The position numbers and the translations under genes are program-made. The notes below the pieces were generated by a model that was given only the letters and a program-made list of their open reading frames with translations, did not search any database and was not told the origin of the DNA. A stretch of DNA of 64,000 bases from NCBI GenBank assembly GCA_030533445.1, contig CM060068.1:33242010-33306009 (forward strand), in the 5' to 3' direction. The stretch's first letter is position 1, and the number at the start of each line of letters is the position of its first letter. Source of the DNA: Cyprinodon diabolis (lineage: Eukaryota > Chordata > Actinopteri > Cyprinodontiformes > Cyprinodontidae). Below are positions 34,701-47,236 of this stretch, piece after piece.

Positions 34701-36284
34701 AAATGAGGTCTCAGGCAGAATGAGACCTTAGTAACCTACGCTTTGCTGTCTGCACAGCCACCACCGAAGAAGCTGTGAAAGTTAAGCCTGTCTATGTCGG
34801 ACACGCTCATAATCATGCATGCACAAGGACTCTCCTGCACACACACCTGTTCCCATCCTTGGAGATTGAAGAAGGGCAATGTAGACCATGACCGTGTCTG
34901 CTAACGGCCCCATCCTATCACATCCTGTCATTTATTATTCTTCATTCAAGCTTGTGCTCCAAATAGTAGACCCTGTCACAGGGGAGATGAAGATCCCAGA
35001 GGTATCTGTTACAGGTCTTGTAATATGCTGTCACCTTTGAGGCGTGCTGATAATATCCTAAGTGCTCTGATTGAAGGGAATCTGGGTTAACACACTAATG
35101 TGATAATAAACTGAAACAATCAGGGCAGAATAAAATCAGCTTCTTAAAAGACTTGTTAGCAGTGCAAATCAACAGCTACTCAATTTCTAAACTCCCCACA
35201 TGCTTATCTGAAAGAAAAAAAATGTAAAAACCCTGTATGTTCACTATATTTTCATGGCAAAGTTGATGATGGGCCACATGGCCCCATTAAGTTAAAGATA
35301 AGATGAAGATGGTCAATAAGGTGCGTGTGTTTTGGTGCGCATGCGGTTGCTAGGTCTGCTCGTTCAAATAAATACAGCACTGAATCTAGTTCCCGCTAAT
35401 TGACTCTCGCAGGCATTACCGGGATTAAGTTAGCAAGAATCCAAAGTTCATTACGCGGATAAATGCATCTCTTAGGCTGCTTAAGAGCTCACATGCAAAC
35501 TTAACTCTCACATAATAAAAGCCACAAAAAAGGTTCCGCTCTATAGAGGGCAGTTAAAAGGTTTAACTCACTCCAGTTGTTAGCCAGCTTTTTGTGTTTG
35601 CATTGAGAAGGCAAGAGGGATTTTGTCTAATATGTTCTTGAACATTTTGAAGAATTGTTTTAATTCTTTTTAAGCAAACCATTTATGATAAAATATTGCT
35701 TCATTATCAAATAAACAACCATAACGCGGTACATAGAGGTTAAAACCGACAAAAGCTTGCTCTGTAAATTCTTAAAAATAAAATTATGCAACAGTAGTTC
35801 ATAAATTGCATTTAAATATTTTCAAATTCTTTTCAAACAAACTGCATCAGATCACAGTGATCATAAACAACTTAAAATGACTTCACAAAATGTGGTGTGA
35901 TAGCAAAACCATTCATGACCCTCAGAGTATTTGACATTTTGCCACCATACATTCATAGACCTTAATGTATTTATTTTTTTATCTAATCTGACTAATACAA
36001 AAAAAATGTTCTAAGCAGAATGGATAGAAGGCATGGATTTCAAAACATGCAAATCTGATATAAATGCATTTGAATCCAGCTCTTTTAAGTCCAATGCTGC
36101 TAATTAAAATCCATTCCACTATAACTTACCTTATAAGTGGATTTGTAAACAGTCGATTTTTATGTCTGAGATGTTTGTTTGAGAACATTTATAAGGAATT
36201 CAGCAGACAGCAAAAATGCTCTGTTTTGTGTGGTTAAAGACTTAAAGTGTAAGAGCTTCTTAAAACAGCAACCTTAGGGTGAGG
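31758..36284. other. 4.5 kb intergenic DNA, no gene seen
   Basis: AT-rich, mostly unique. It includes the worn retroposon fragment near 32,505-32,595. Open frames are 60-90 codons and lack domain features. Confidence 0.5.
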
Positions 36285-38586
36285 GATAGAGGTGGTGGCA
36301 GCATCTTTCTGTGTTTCTTTTTTTTTCAGCAGGGGCAGGGATGTAGAAAGCTGTATAAATGAGAAGGGGAGCTGCAAAGGGTGTCTGGCTGTAAATAAAC
36401 CAAGGAGGGTTTCACAAAGTAATGAGTCAAACTAGTTAAATTCCAATTCACACTTCATTTTCCAGATTTTTGTAAATAAATGTTGAATAAAAGTATTTCC
36501 CCCCTACATTTATACAGTGTAATATGCTGGTTCTTGTAACTTATAAATACTTCTGCAATGTACGATCCATGTGTAGTAGCTAAAAGCAAACCATTTACCC
36601 AACATACATGTTTAGACATCTTGAGCTGAAAGTGCCCCCTTTTCGCAGCTGTTGATTATTTTGTCATTTCACGTCCCTGACCCCCCTCCATTTCACTGAC
36701 ATGTGAGCTGATTATGCTGAAGTAATACACGTGTGATCTTTGCAGCACTTGTTCTCTCTGCTTTTTACTCGCGCTTTGTGCTTCTGCAGCGATGAGTGAC
36801 ACAACAGCAGGTGCTTAGAGAACCATGGAGAGTGCTTTCATTTTGCCACTTACGGGACAAATTGCCCAGACAATGGACCTGGCAAGCCGAAACCCTAATT
36901 TAATTCCAACTGTTGACTCTGGGCATTCGCCTGCATGCATTCGCTCTAGTAGAAGATCCTCTTCCACAAACTGTAGAAAAATGGAAAGAAAAACTATAAG
37001 AGAAATAAAAGGTAATACTCTTTATTTAGGTGAACACAGCAGCAGATGAACTGCTCTAATATGAGCACAAATATGATTTAGGAAGTCCATGCTTCAGAAA
37101 GCCCTCTACTCAAAGTGATGCAGATCAATAGTGTTTTGCTAGGCATAGCAGGAATAGTAAGGGAATGAATAAGCAAAAATAGAAGAAGATGTGAGAGTGA
37201 AGAGGAAAGAAACATAGATATCACAATGATGGGGCAGGGGACCTCGGCAGCAGAGCTGTAGTCAAATTTCAGTGGTGTCAAATTAATTTCCGTCTTATCT
37301 GGAAATTCAATTAGAAAGGATCCCTGCGTCCCTCCCATCGCTCCGCTCCCTCCTCGCCTCCTTTGTAAGGCAGAGAGTGTCGGACATCCCGGTGTGACAG
37401 ATTACACTGCTCAGAGTGCATATCAGGCCGAAGTGTTGAGGCCCACTAATCCGCCCTCTAATTCTCAATTAGTGTAAAATGAGCCCATAAATCACGCAGA
37501 CAGGGCGATCGATGGAAACGTTGTTTTAGGAGTGATTGGCAGCCTCCCCAAAGGTTACTGTTTAAGTTGGTTTAAGGTTACAGCTCTCTCCAGGCTGGTG
37601 GCAGACTGCCTGTGTATGTGTGTGTGTGTTTTGGCTTGTGGTTAGGAGGGCTCGGGTGGGTGGAGGGTTGGGGGGATTGAACTCAATCTATATGATGCAG
37701 GGCCTTAGTCCTTTGGGGATACAGCAGAGGGACAGCACCAATTTTTAGCCCATCAGCCGTCCAATTTTTCTCCTTTTCATACCTGCTGTAGTAAATGAGA
37801 AACAAATTAAATTTCACCCCACTATCTCCACAGAAACCATTTAAATCCTTTATGGAAACCAAATTGTCCCCAGACAAATCGCCCCTGGTTCTGTGGAAAT
37901 ACACTATGGCGCTGCAACCGAAATAAATTTGTGTCACTCCGGATATGGCTTTGTCTGTAATGCCATTCATTGGAGGATCCTGGTGAAAGAGAGAGGGGGA
38001 AATAAAATAAGGGGCACTTTTGGAGGAACAAAAGGTTTGAAAAAGAACTGAGCTCCCCATTTTCTTTTTTTCTTCCTCTCTCTCTTTTTCTCTCTCTCTC
38101 TCTGTCTTTCCTTCTCTCTCCCATGCGGCCACTCTTCCCTTGCGAGGTGTTATTAATTTTCGGCCGGAGTTTTTTGCATTCATGAGGCTGAGATTGAAAT
38201 GGAAATGAGGGCTGGTTGAGCAAGTGGAGTAAGCAGGCTCTGTAGTGGCCCTGGCAAAACAACAGGGCCCCAACACAGCACAGCCAACACGTGTCAGAGA
38301 CAGGGGGGACTTGGCGGCCAGCAAAGAGCCTCCCAGATCTCCCCCCAAACCCCACCCCCGGATTGTCAGCCCCTGACATCAATCACTGCATCAGGGAAAC
38401 AATGCATAAATCAGTCCCAACAAGGACCATGAAAAACACTGACAGTGCAGGAGTGGAGTCTGTGAAGAGATGGAGGATAGGAAAAGGAAATGCACCAGGG
38501 GTCATTCTACCTTCAGAAAGTTCAACAATTAGTTACAAACACATAGGAGAAAGGAGTTAAATAGAAAGAGCGGGAAAAGGTAGGAA
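36285..38586. other. Intergenic DNA with a CT-rich tract and possible Tc1 scrap
   Basis: At 36,290-36,345, GGTGGTGGCAGCATC followed by TTTTTCAGCAGGGGCAGGGA resembles a Tc1 transposase fragment. A CT-rich run lies at 38,062-38,121. The two overlapping minus-strand frames of 221 and 186 codons at 37,683-38,382 are low complexity (Lys/Glu/Arg) with no domain and are not accepted as genes. Confidence 0.45.
37840..38010. promoter_or_regulatory. Candidate conserved non-coding block
   Basis: Repeat-free block with even base composition inside AT-rich DNA, including AATACACTATGGCGCTGCAA and ATATGGCTTTGTCTGTAATG. There is no supported coding frame. Status would depend on alignment to other teleosts. 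Confidence 0.2.
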
Positions 38587-38982
38587 GTAGGGCTGGAGCT
38601 ATTAGTAAATTATTTTGCTAATCAATTATTCTGTTGATTATTATTTTGATTAAGCGATAAATAATCAGATGGCAAAAGGTTCCTTGAAGAAGATTTTTTT
38701 ACAGAACTAAGCCGGGTGAAGCTTAACATTTTTCACTTGAGGAGTTCTGGATAGAGTGTATTAACAGACAATAACACTTTTTTAAATTTTAAATACAAAT
38801 TGCTCATATATTATTTTACAATTTTGATCAAATTACTGCTCTAAGTGGGTTGCTCTGTCAGTTAAACACCTGTTTTCGAGTCTCTATGCTCCAGTTAACG
38901 ATTAATCGATTACTAAATAAGTTCGCGATTATTTCAATAATTGATTAATCACAAGTAATTTGATTAATTGTTTCAGCTCTAT
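38587..38982. mobile_element. MITE-like palindromic repeat, TA-flanked
   Basis: The left end GGGCTGGAGCTATTAGTAAA and right end (reverse complement GAGCTGAAACAATTAATCAA) are imperfect inverted repeats flanked by TA. Both sides are rich in ATTAATCGATTA-type motifs (for example 38,890-38,950). This matches a common fish dispersed repeat with GGGCTGCAAC-type ends. No coding frame. Its exact class is uncertain. Confidence 0.5.
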
Positions 38983-39361
38983 TTAGGACACCGTAATAAT
39001 AGCCGAAGAAACATATTGGGCAGAAAATTCAGTAACTTACGTTAATTAGCCTAACATTAGAACGGATGTGCTCCATTTTACTATCTTTGAATAGTGAAAT
39101 TACAAAATATATTTGGGCATTCAGCTAAACGCTTCCCAACATGAAGATTCAAAGTCACTACAGTGCCGCTGCTTATCCCCAACAGCCATTGCATTAAATG
39201 CATGGTCAATCCTGGACAGCACAATGCAACACTGAAAAGTACAGATGAACAGAAATAAAAAAAAATTCAAATAAGGTAATAAAAAACTCCTTAGAGCTAG
39301 CTTAATGCCAAGTAAGAGATTTGCACAAATGCTGTAAAACAATCAATCAAGCAATCCTAGA
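38983..39361. other. Short intergenic stretch, nothing recognised
   Basis: AT-rich sequence with no gene, repeat end or structure that I can support. Confidence 0.5.
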
Positions 39362-39560
39362 AGTACACCAATGCTGAAACATGGTGGGGGCAGCATTATG
39401 CTATGGATTTTTTTTTTTTTAAGATGGAATAGAGCTATATACAGGACAATCCTTGAAGCAAAACAGAATCCACAAAAAAAAAAATTCAGACTGATGGATA
39501 CACATCAACATACCAAAAGATCCCTAGAAATACAGTCTATTGGTTTACCCCAAAAAACAG
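39362..39560 (+). pseudogene. Tc1-like transposase fragment
   Basis: Encodes MLKHGGGSIMLW, the glycine-rich box of Tc1 transposases, then loses similarity through homopolymer runs (poly-T at 39,409, poly-A at 39,472). The DNA ATACAGGACAATCCTTGAAG fits the same gene. Only this internal part remains. Confidence 0.55.
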
Positions 39561-39604
39561 TAAACAACATCGCTCCACACTGTACTCATTAAGGAAGGCG
39601 GCAA

Positions 39605-40010
39605 TTGATTAATTGACTTTATTGATCTCACAGTGGATAAATTTACTTGTTATATCAGCTCAAATAGTGAAAGAAGAAGGTGCCAAAGGAAAAAAAAAGT
39701 GCAAAAGATATATACAGTATATACAGTGTTTCCACATATGACAGCTTTCTCATTTTTTAAATGTAGGATTATTATACAGGATTTTTGCACAGGGTGTTTA
39801 CCTGGGTTATTAGATGGAGATCTATATTTATATGGATATTTATTGCACTGGTTGTCAAATATATAGAAACAGGTTGTTGCACAGGGTATCAAATAGTAAC
39901 TGCACATTATACATTGCACAAGTTATTGCCGTTGTAGTGTCGCATTGTAGAGTGATGGCAGCAGGGATGAATGACCTGGGGTAGCGCTCCTTTTTTACAA
40001 ACACTTTGTT
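39605..40010 (+). repeat. Interspersed-repeat relic (LINE tail-like)
   Basis: ATTGACTTTATTGATCTCAC, several TTGCACAGGGT words (39,785-39,925) and GGGATGAATGACCTGGGGTAGCG are familiar from teleost retroposon tails. Stops occur in all frames. The family is not assigned. Confidence 0.4.
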
Positions 40011-42537
40011 GTGGTTTGTCAAAGTAAAATTCTAATTAAATACTTGACAGTTTCTGTAGTATGTGAACATAATTTAATTATTAGAATAGAATAAAAAAAT
40101 ATATCATATTTGATAATGAAAAAGTATATGAATACTTGATCCATAAGGTGCTTAAAAAATTCTGTGTTGACACTATATGTGACAGACTCCAGCAAACTCC
40201 AAGAAAAGCTTTATTTGATAGCTCTTTCTATTGAGAGGTCACCTTTGATGACAGAGTTACATCAGGTTCACCTCCCACCCAGTCCGGGGCCTTTGCAGAT
40301 GACATCACCACTTAGGGGGGCCCTTTTTTTTAAGCTGGTGGATTTCCATTTCAGCGGTGCCAGACCAGTCTGTTATTATGAACATTATTAACTGTGTGTT
40401 CACTCATTCCTTTTTTCCTACAGTTGCTCTGTGTCTGCTTTATGTCCTCCACAGCAAAAAGCCGAAAGGCTGGTTCTCGTCTCCCTGAGCTTATTGAAAT
40501 CATGTGAATGCCATTTGCGCTTAATCCTTCTGAGTGTGCCATAAAGAGAAGAGAGTCGGCAGCTCCTGAGGAGGGATGAGAGGACCTCAGGGGATTCATT
40601 TTGCTTTGCCTCATCTGCTGGGAAAAAGAGGAACAAGGAGGCAGAGAGTGTTAGACGTCTGACAGCCAAACCGAAATATGTCTTATAATTTGATTAGGTT
40701 ACAATGACAATTGTTATTTATAGTCGGTCTCAGATGCAGGGAGGTGCCTGTTTTTTTATGGCATCTAATTTATATGAACTGATTTTATAAACAAGCAAAG
40801 ATCACATACCTAGAGGCTAATTACACACAACAGTATGTCCATCTGATGCCTGGCCTCAGCCACTCAAACATTCATTTTCCTCATTAGGTTTGTGATTACT
40901 CTCTTTGTTTCTTAGCATGGGTCCTCCTCCTCAAAACCAGCATATCAAGTCACTGGAGCACCTCCATATGCATGAGAATTACATCAGACACAGTGCTGTT
41001 GTCGGAGCTTTTGAAATAATAATGTGGCAAATGATAACGCCTCGGGACGCTACAACACCTCATTACAGCTCAGAGTCGTTCTCGTAAAGGAGAAAACAGG
41101 ATGGATTGAATAGAAAACATGGCGGCGTAGGAACAACAGCAGTATTTATATTCATCCCTTTTACATCAAATTGTTGCTTTCTCTCACAAAGCTTGAAACA
41201 ATGGCGGGGTTTGAACTCGGGGTTAATGAAAAAGTCCCTGGCGTCAAGTTACCTGCGTGTCTGCAGGCGAACTCGTCTGTCGAAACAAACATTTCATTTG
41301 TGCGCCACATGTTTTTCAGACGAGACCCCCGTAAAAGTTGTTCAATAAATTTTACCGTCTGTTTTACAGACATCCCCCCCGTGTCATTTTTTTAATTGAA
41401 AGTAGATTCTAACTCGGCTATAAACGTCATTCCACTATTTCAGAGCTGGTTTAGATCAAATGGTTGTTTCAATGGGCCGCATGCTTACAGATGCCTTCAA
41501 CCTCGCCTTGTCTCCCAGGCTCTCGTACTGTTAAACACTCTGGCACTCTTTTAAGGCTGGAAGATGGCTGTCACTGCATTTTGTCAGCAAAGCATAATAT
41601 TTCTTCAGGAGTTCTGAACCTGGCACTCAGCGGGGTGGAAATGAAAATAAGGCAGTACATAAACGGGGGGAGTCAGCCGTAAATCACCTAACACGCCGAG
41701 CCGGCAGCAGGTAGACGCACTGCTGCTGGCTGTCACAGCACTCCCCAGGAAAGCAGGTTGGACACCAGCCATCATGCTTTAATCAAACTGCACATAACAG
41801 ACATGTCCCTGCTCCTCCTGACAGACGCACATACGGCGTGTCGTGCAGCACCAAAGAAGTTGGCTTTAAGACTTTTCCAACTTGTGCTATTTAAATGTGC
41901 CTTATGTTTGTTTGTTTGGGTGTCAGAGGTTATCCTTTTGTGGTATCCTTAAAGCGATCTTTGAAGGTTTCGAATCAGCGGTTCACACACTTACAGGCAC
42001 ACACACAGACACACATTCTTCAAAGGTCGATTCGCTTTACTGTGATATGAAGCTTTTTTTTTCCCTGACACGCTGCGTGTCAAACGATAATGTTATTGTT
42101 GGCAAGGCTCTTTTATGGCGGCATAATTTTACTCTGACTTTTTCTTTTCTTTTTTTTTAATTAAGCAGTAGATGTCTCACATGGCTGTGGGTTTTCAGCT
42201 AAGAGTGGGTTGAAAGCTAATCCTAAACAGATGGAGAAGTATTCATATTCTTATGAGGGAAAAATTATGCAGCCCACTGAAACAATAGGAACCTTTTCAT
42301 TCCAGGCATGATGAATTGTCTGTCTGAACTGCAACACAGAGTTTAAGTGGACTGAGAACAATAAATGTCCACTGCAGTGAAGTCAGGTTGATGTTCGCTT
42401 TTAGTGGCATGATTCATGATGGAAGCATCCTTCAACCGCACTTTTATTATAGTTTGGCGTTTCCAGCTCGCTTTTTACGATTTCCTACGATTGTGTGATC
42501 ATTTGCCATCTCAAGAAAAAAAAAAAAAAAAATTCAA
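40011..42537. other. Intergenic DNA, no gene seen
   Basis: Contains several dense non-repetitive blocks, notably 40,900-41,090 and 41,480-41,780, with no domain-bearing frame. Overlapping short ORFs at 41,106-41,400 on both strands have no family features. Confidence 0.5.
40900..41090. promoter_or_regulatory. Candidate conserved non-coding block
   Basis: Repeat-free block including CATATGCATGAGAATTACATC (an octamer-like and E-box-like cluster) and AATAATAATGTGGCAAATGA. No coding features. Low certainty. Confidence 0.18.
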
Positions 42538-43435
42538 ATACAGTGCTTTGCAAAGCTAGTCATTATTCAGTATTCAAGAGTGTCCAAGTTATTAGATGCA
42601 TCATCGAAAAAAGCAGAGGCCATCATCCTGAATTGGAGAAATTCCTGCTCAACTGTAAAAAGTTGGATTGATGAAAAAAACAAGAAGCAAACTAATTCGA
42701 GTGAAACCTACAACTTTGAAATAGCTTTAGGATTTTTTGCAAGTAATTGCAATAGGATTTAAAGTTTCTTTATTCTTTATTGGTTTGGCCTTTGGGATCC
42801 TGGCAATGTGGAAGCCTTTTATTAAGCACCCCTGAACTAAATGTGAGCATGTGAGAAATTGTCACATGTTGTTGTTGTAGGTCTGAGTGAACATTTTAGT
42901 CATGATTCAGAATAGTTTATTTGGTGGAGAAAAAAAACACTTTATACCTCAAAAAGGAAGTTAAACCAATAAGGAAGAAAGGTGGTGGCAGCATTGGGGT
43001 TTTCCTAGTCTGTTTTTTAAGGTGGAGAAAATTATAAACAGCTCCAAATACTAGTCAGTATTAAAACAGAACCTTCAGCTTTCTATAGCAGATAGGTAAA
43101 AAGAAACTACATCTGTCAGTATAACAACGAACCAAAGTACCAGTTCATATTAACATATTATTGGTTTTATCAAAAGAAGATTTATCTTCAGAGTGGCCAA
43201 ACCAAAACCTAAATATTAATCTTGCTCAGCTTTATACTGTACTTCAAATTTAGGTTATTTTCTGTCTCAGAAACTGCTACGTTATTTATACACTTTATAC
43301 TTTTCATGTCCATATATCAAATATTAAATGTTTTTTTTTACATTTTTTATTTAAGAATATAAGAACCATTGTGTGCACTTTTATTCAGCCTTCTTTGATC
43401 ATGTAGCAAGAACAGGGTGTAAATAATTACCGTAG
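42538..43435 (+). pseudogene. Decayed Tc1-like element
   Basis: ACAGTGCTTTGCAAAGC at 42,541 resembles a Tc1 tip. At 42,985-43,100, GGTGGTGGCAGCATTGGGGT, then GGTGGAGAAAATTATAAACA and CTTCAGCTTTCTA, line up with transposase-coding DNA of a fish Tc1 family. No open frame or right terminal repeat survives. Confidence 0.45.
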
Positions 43436-43446
43436 TTAGAGGCTAA

Positions 43447-43909
43447 TGCTACGTTCACACCGGACGCAGCAAAAGCAGCAAAATCGTGTCTGCTGCTTCA
43501 TTTTTGCTGCTTGTACCAGTTAGTTCTGACGCGTGTCTGAAGCAGCTTCGCTGCTCTGGCTGCGCGGTGCAAAAGTGTGTCTGACGCATTTATAGTAAAA
43601 TTCTTAGTAGTTTAAAGATGATGCTTGTGTAGTTGAATAGAACAAAATATTAAAGAGATGTAAAAAAAGAATTGGTTCCCAGCATTTGTATTTATTTAAT
43701 ACATTGTGGTGTTTAAAAAGTGACTATTTTTTGACACGATTAATTTGAGCAGAACTGCTGCAATTGATCATAAAGCAGTTGTTTGGAAAAGAAGCTTGAG
43801 GCGGAGAGAGAGCTAGAGAATAGGACAATACAAATGTCAAAAAGTGGCTGGAAAAGAGGAATTCGTGACATGGCTGCAGCCTGTCGAGAGTAAAGATGAT
43901 TTCACCATG

Positions 43910-44003
<94 letters not shown>

Positions 44004-45340
44004 TATATATATATATATATACACAAACTTGAGTCATGGAACTGTGCTTACAGCTCCTTATTTCATGTATACTAATAACTTGTGTACATGATACTTGTTG
44101 ATGAAATTAAAATTATTTCTAATAGCATTAAAAGAGCATTAAATTAGAGTTCCTCATTCCGGTATAAACCCTGTGAACGTTTAATTTAATATGACATATA
44201 AAAAAAAATCCCCATCATCATCCAACAGATGTTCAGTTTCTGCCCAAATATTTTCTCTTTCTGCTGTGGATTTTTGTAACAGGAATAAACAGGATCATCC
44301 ATAGTTTGTATGAACTATGTTTGTTCTCCGCTTCCAAACTCATCATCTCTTCATCCATTCCTGCAATAAGAATTTTTTGGTCTGTTGAAGCACCAATAGT
44401 CTGCATCCAGTTATTTAATTAATTGCTCTTAATTTTGGGAATATATACGAACTATGCTCTAATTTCTAGTAACCGACCTGTTTTTACTATAATTTAATTT
44501 GACAAACCGGGTCTTCACTACATTCTTTATCCTGTTTGGTGCGATTGCAATTGCGGGTCTTGATCTGGACTGACGGGAGCGGAGACAAAAAGAGCTCAGT
44601 TCCGTATTTTGACGGTGAAAGACAGAGAAGACGTACGTGGACAGAGACGTGCGGAGGAGTAGCGGAGGATGTGGAACAGCTCTCATTGATTTACATGACA
44701 GACAAGTACTTCGCATGACGTACTTGAGCGGAGCGGAGCACTGACAGAGTATGTGGAATCTGGGTGTAAAGGAGGGCAAATACACGTCCGGCTGGATGCG
44801 GCGCCGGACGCCGGACAGTGCAATGAAAATCCGGACTGTCCGCCCTAAAGCCGGACATCTGGCCACCCTACTCCTCGCGGTTAACCGCGGCAGCTGGTAG
44901 GTGTTTTTCATCTAAATAATCCAAACTGCAGGCAGCAGGATAATAAAAGCCAACATATTCTGCCGGCAGATTTCTGCATTTTAAGTTAATTTAGGCGTCA
45001 ATAAACTGTTTAAGAGGAGTGATCATAGCGCTCTGATCATCAGCGCTGTGTCTCTCTACCTGCCAGCTCCCAGATCAGCTTCTCTGATTGGTTGACGCGG
45101 CGCGTCGAGTGGCAAAAATTCAATTTTTCCATCTCGAGCAGCAGCGCGTTTGCGGCGCGTCACGCGCGTCAGATGCTTAAACGCGCCCGACACGCTGCTT
45201 CAGCTGCTCAGACGCGCTGCACCTGCTGCTCAAAACGCGCCGCGGGACCTTTTGCTGCGCCTTGACGCGCGTCAACCATTGACTTTGCATGTAAACTCGC
45301 TGCTTCTGTCGTGCCTGCTGCGTCCAGTGTGAACGCAGCA
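43447..45340. mobile_element. Harbinger-like non-autonomous element, 1.9 kb
   Basis: The left tip TGCTACGTTCACACCGGACG and the right tip (reverse complement TGCTGCGTTCACACTGGACG) form a 25-bp inverted repeat with two mismatches, flanked by TAA on both sides (43,444-43,446 and 45,341-45,343). A 3-bp TAA/TTA duplication is typical of PIF/Harbinger. The subterminal DNA is rich in GACGCG and GCAGC words, especially 45,100-45,340. No transposase or MYB-like gene is present. The 150-codon minus frame at 44,459-44,911 has no domain. The stretch at about 44,745-44,880 (GTCCGGC/GCCGGAC-rich) may be a second, nested repeat. Confidence 0.75.
43911..44022. repeat. (TCTA)n/(TA)n microsatellite
   Basis: Four TCTA units lead into about 50 TA dinucleotides with one interruption at 44,001. 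It lies inside the Harbinger-like element and is likely polymorphic. Confidence 0.95.
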
Positions 45341-45343
45341 TAA

Positions 45344-46349
45344 AGGTAAAAGGAGGCTTAGGTTATAAAACAGAACAAGTTTTAAAACTCCCAAAAGAGC
45401 CTCTTATTTAATATGGGAAAGGAAACAGTAAAGCATGTTTGTAAGGTATCCAAGATATGGCTTCCACCTATAGACTAATAGGCTAAAATATTAATCACTG
45501 AAGCAGCCAAAAGGCCCGCAGCAACTCTGGAGTAGCTGGAGGAGTTCAAAGCTCGGTTGGGGGAACTTGTCAACATATGAAACGTTACTTGGGCATTCAA
45601 CAAATGTAAACTTCATGTAAAATGAGCGTGTTTAAAGAAAAGAAAATTACCATTTAAACTTCAGCCAATTTTATCTGCTCAGCCAGTAGTTACTGTGGTC
45701 AATACAAAGGCATTCCAGTGTCTTGAAAATGTGCACGTGTGCCCAAATGCCATTTAGGATGAAATACTATTTGAATACTGCAAACAAAAACAAAAAAAGA
45801 AATCAAAGTAAATTTTCTTAAAATATGTCAATTTTTTTCTTGAACTGAGCTTAAGTGAGACACTTTGCCAATGTTGATAATGGCTCCGAATCATTTAGTG
45901 CAGGTTCAGCAGAATCTGAAACAGCTTCTTCCCCACCGCCATCAGACACCTGAACTGTTGAAAAAACGAAATCATGTCACAGACTCTGCATCAACCTAAC
46001 AATACCAAACCAAAACACTGCATAATTGCACCATATATATTTTAATGCTCCGAACTTCCATATCACGTTTTTTTCTCCCACACTGTTTACATTTGATACC
46101 TGCTGAATTTTAAGAAATGGAAATGTCATGAGAGCTGAACAAAACGAAATTTCGTTTTTTTTTATACAATATGAAAAAAACTTGCATTGTCTCATTTCAA
46201 GTGCATAATATGTAATTATCTTATTTTAAGGGCAAAAAGACAAATTTCATTTGCTAATCGTCTTATTTACCTGCTCAGATTAAAGAAAAACACATTTTAA
46301 GAATTTCTTTTTTTTTTTTTTTTAGATTGTTTTTGTAGTGAATTTAAAT
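45344..46349. other. Intergenic DNA with worn repeat fragments
   Basis: 45,918-45,960 (CTGAAACAGCTTCTTCCCCA and GCCATCAGACACCTGAAC) resembles a LINE tail fragment. 46,180-46,310 resembles another dispersed repeat. There is no gene. Confidence 0.4.
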
Positions 46350-47236
46350 ATATGGATGGAGCAAAACTTTCTTCAATTCAATAGCTCCAAAACTGAAGCC
46401 ATCGTGGTTGGAACTCATCACTTGTTCTGGTACTAATATCCCGCTCTCATCAACAGTTAGTAATCTTGGTGTAAGAATAGACTCACAACTCACTTTTGAA
46501 GCTCACATAAATCATTTATGCAGGACCTCTTTCTACCACCTCCGAAACATTTCCAAACTCCGTCCCATTCTCTCCCTCCCAGACGCCGAAAAGCTGGTTC
46601 ATGCCTTTGTCTCCTCCAGACTGGACTATTGCAAATCTCATTCTCATTGGGATCCCTAAAAAGAGTCTGCAGAGGCTTCAGTACATTCAAAACTCTGCAG
46701 CTAGGATCCTGATGAGAGTACGTAAACATGAGCACATTACCTCCATTCTCCATTCACTACACTGGCTTCCCATCTCCACCAGGATGGGATACAAGCTTTC
46801 CCTCCCCACACATCAATGCATCCATGGACATACCCCCCCCTACCTCAAAGAACTTATCAAGCCACAGAACACGTCCCGCTCCACTCACTCAAACCTGCTC
46901 CACATTCCCAGAACCAGACTCAGGACAATGGGAGATAGAGCATTTTGTGCTTCTGCCCCACATCTGTGGAATGCCCTATCTGACACCTTGAGGGCACCTC
47001 AATCCACTGAGTGTTTTAAAAGAGGCCTTAAAACATGTATTTTTAAATGTTTTTTTCTCCCTCTTTTTAAAACAGCTTTTACCATTATTATTATTATCAT
47101 TATATTTTTGTCATTATGATTATTATTTTTTTAATTTTTATGTATTTCTTTTTTAATGCTTTTCTTTTTTGTAGTACTTTGAGGTCTTTTTAATGAAAAG
47201 TGCAGTGGAAATCAAATATATTATTATTATTACATA
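46350..47236 (+). pseudogene. L2-type LINE, 5'-truncated and frameshifted
   Basis: The C-terminal part of a non-LTR reverse transcriptase ORF is split over three frames. 46,353-46,436 gives MEQNFLQFNSSKTEAIVVG. 46,437-46,635 gives LSSTVSNLGVRIDSQLTFEAHINHL and SSRLDYC. From about 46,640 it gives IGIPKKSLQRLQYIQNSAARIL, LHWLPISTRM and APHLWNALSDTLR. The second shift lies beside a duplicated TCTCATTCTCATT at 46,637-46,649 (one extra base). The 3' tail has an AAAAGTGCAGTGGAAATCAA motif and ends in ATT repeats (47,085-47,236), as L2 tails do. It is incapable of encoding an active protein. The retrotransposition role is known for the family. Confidence 0.85.

Noticed and set aside
37683..38382. 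Two overlapping minus-strand ORFs of 221 and 186 aa
   Set aside because: They are in different frames over the same DNA, contain a Lys/Glu/Arg run from a CT-rich tract and have no recognisable domain. The region reads more like non-coding DNA.
44459..44911. 150-aa minus-strand ORF inside the Harbinger-like element
   Set aside because: No resemblance to Harbinger transposase or its MYB-like partner. It spans a GTCCGGC-rich repeat patch.
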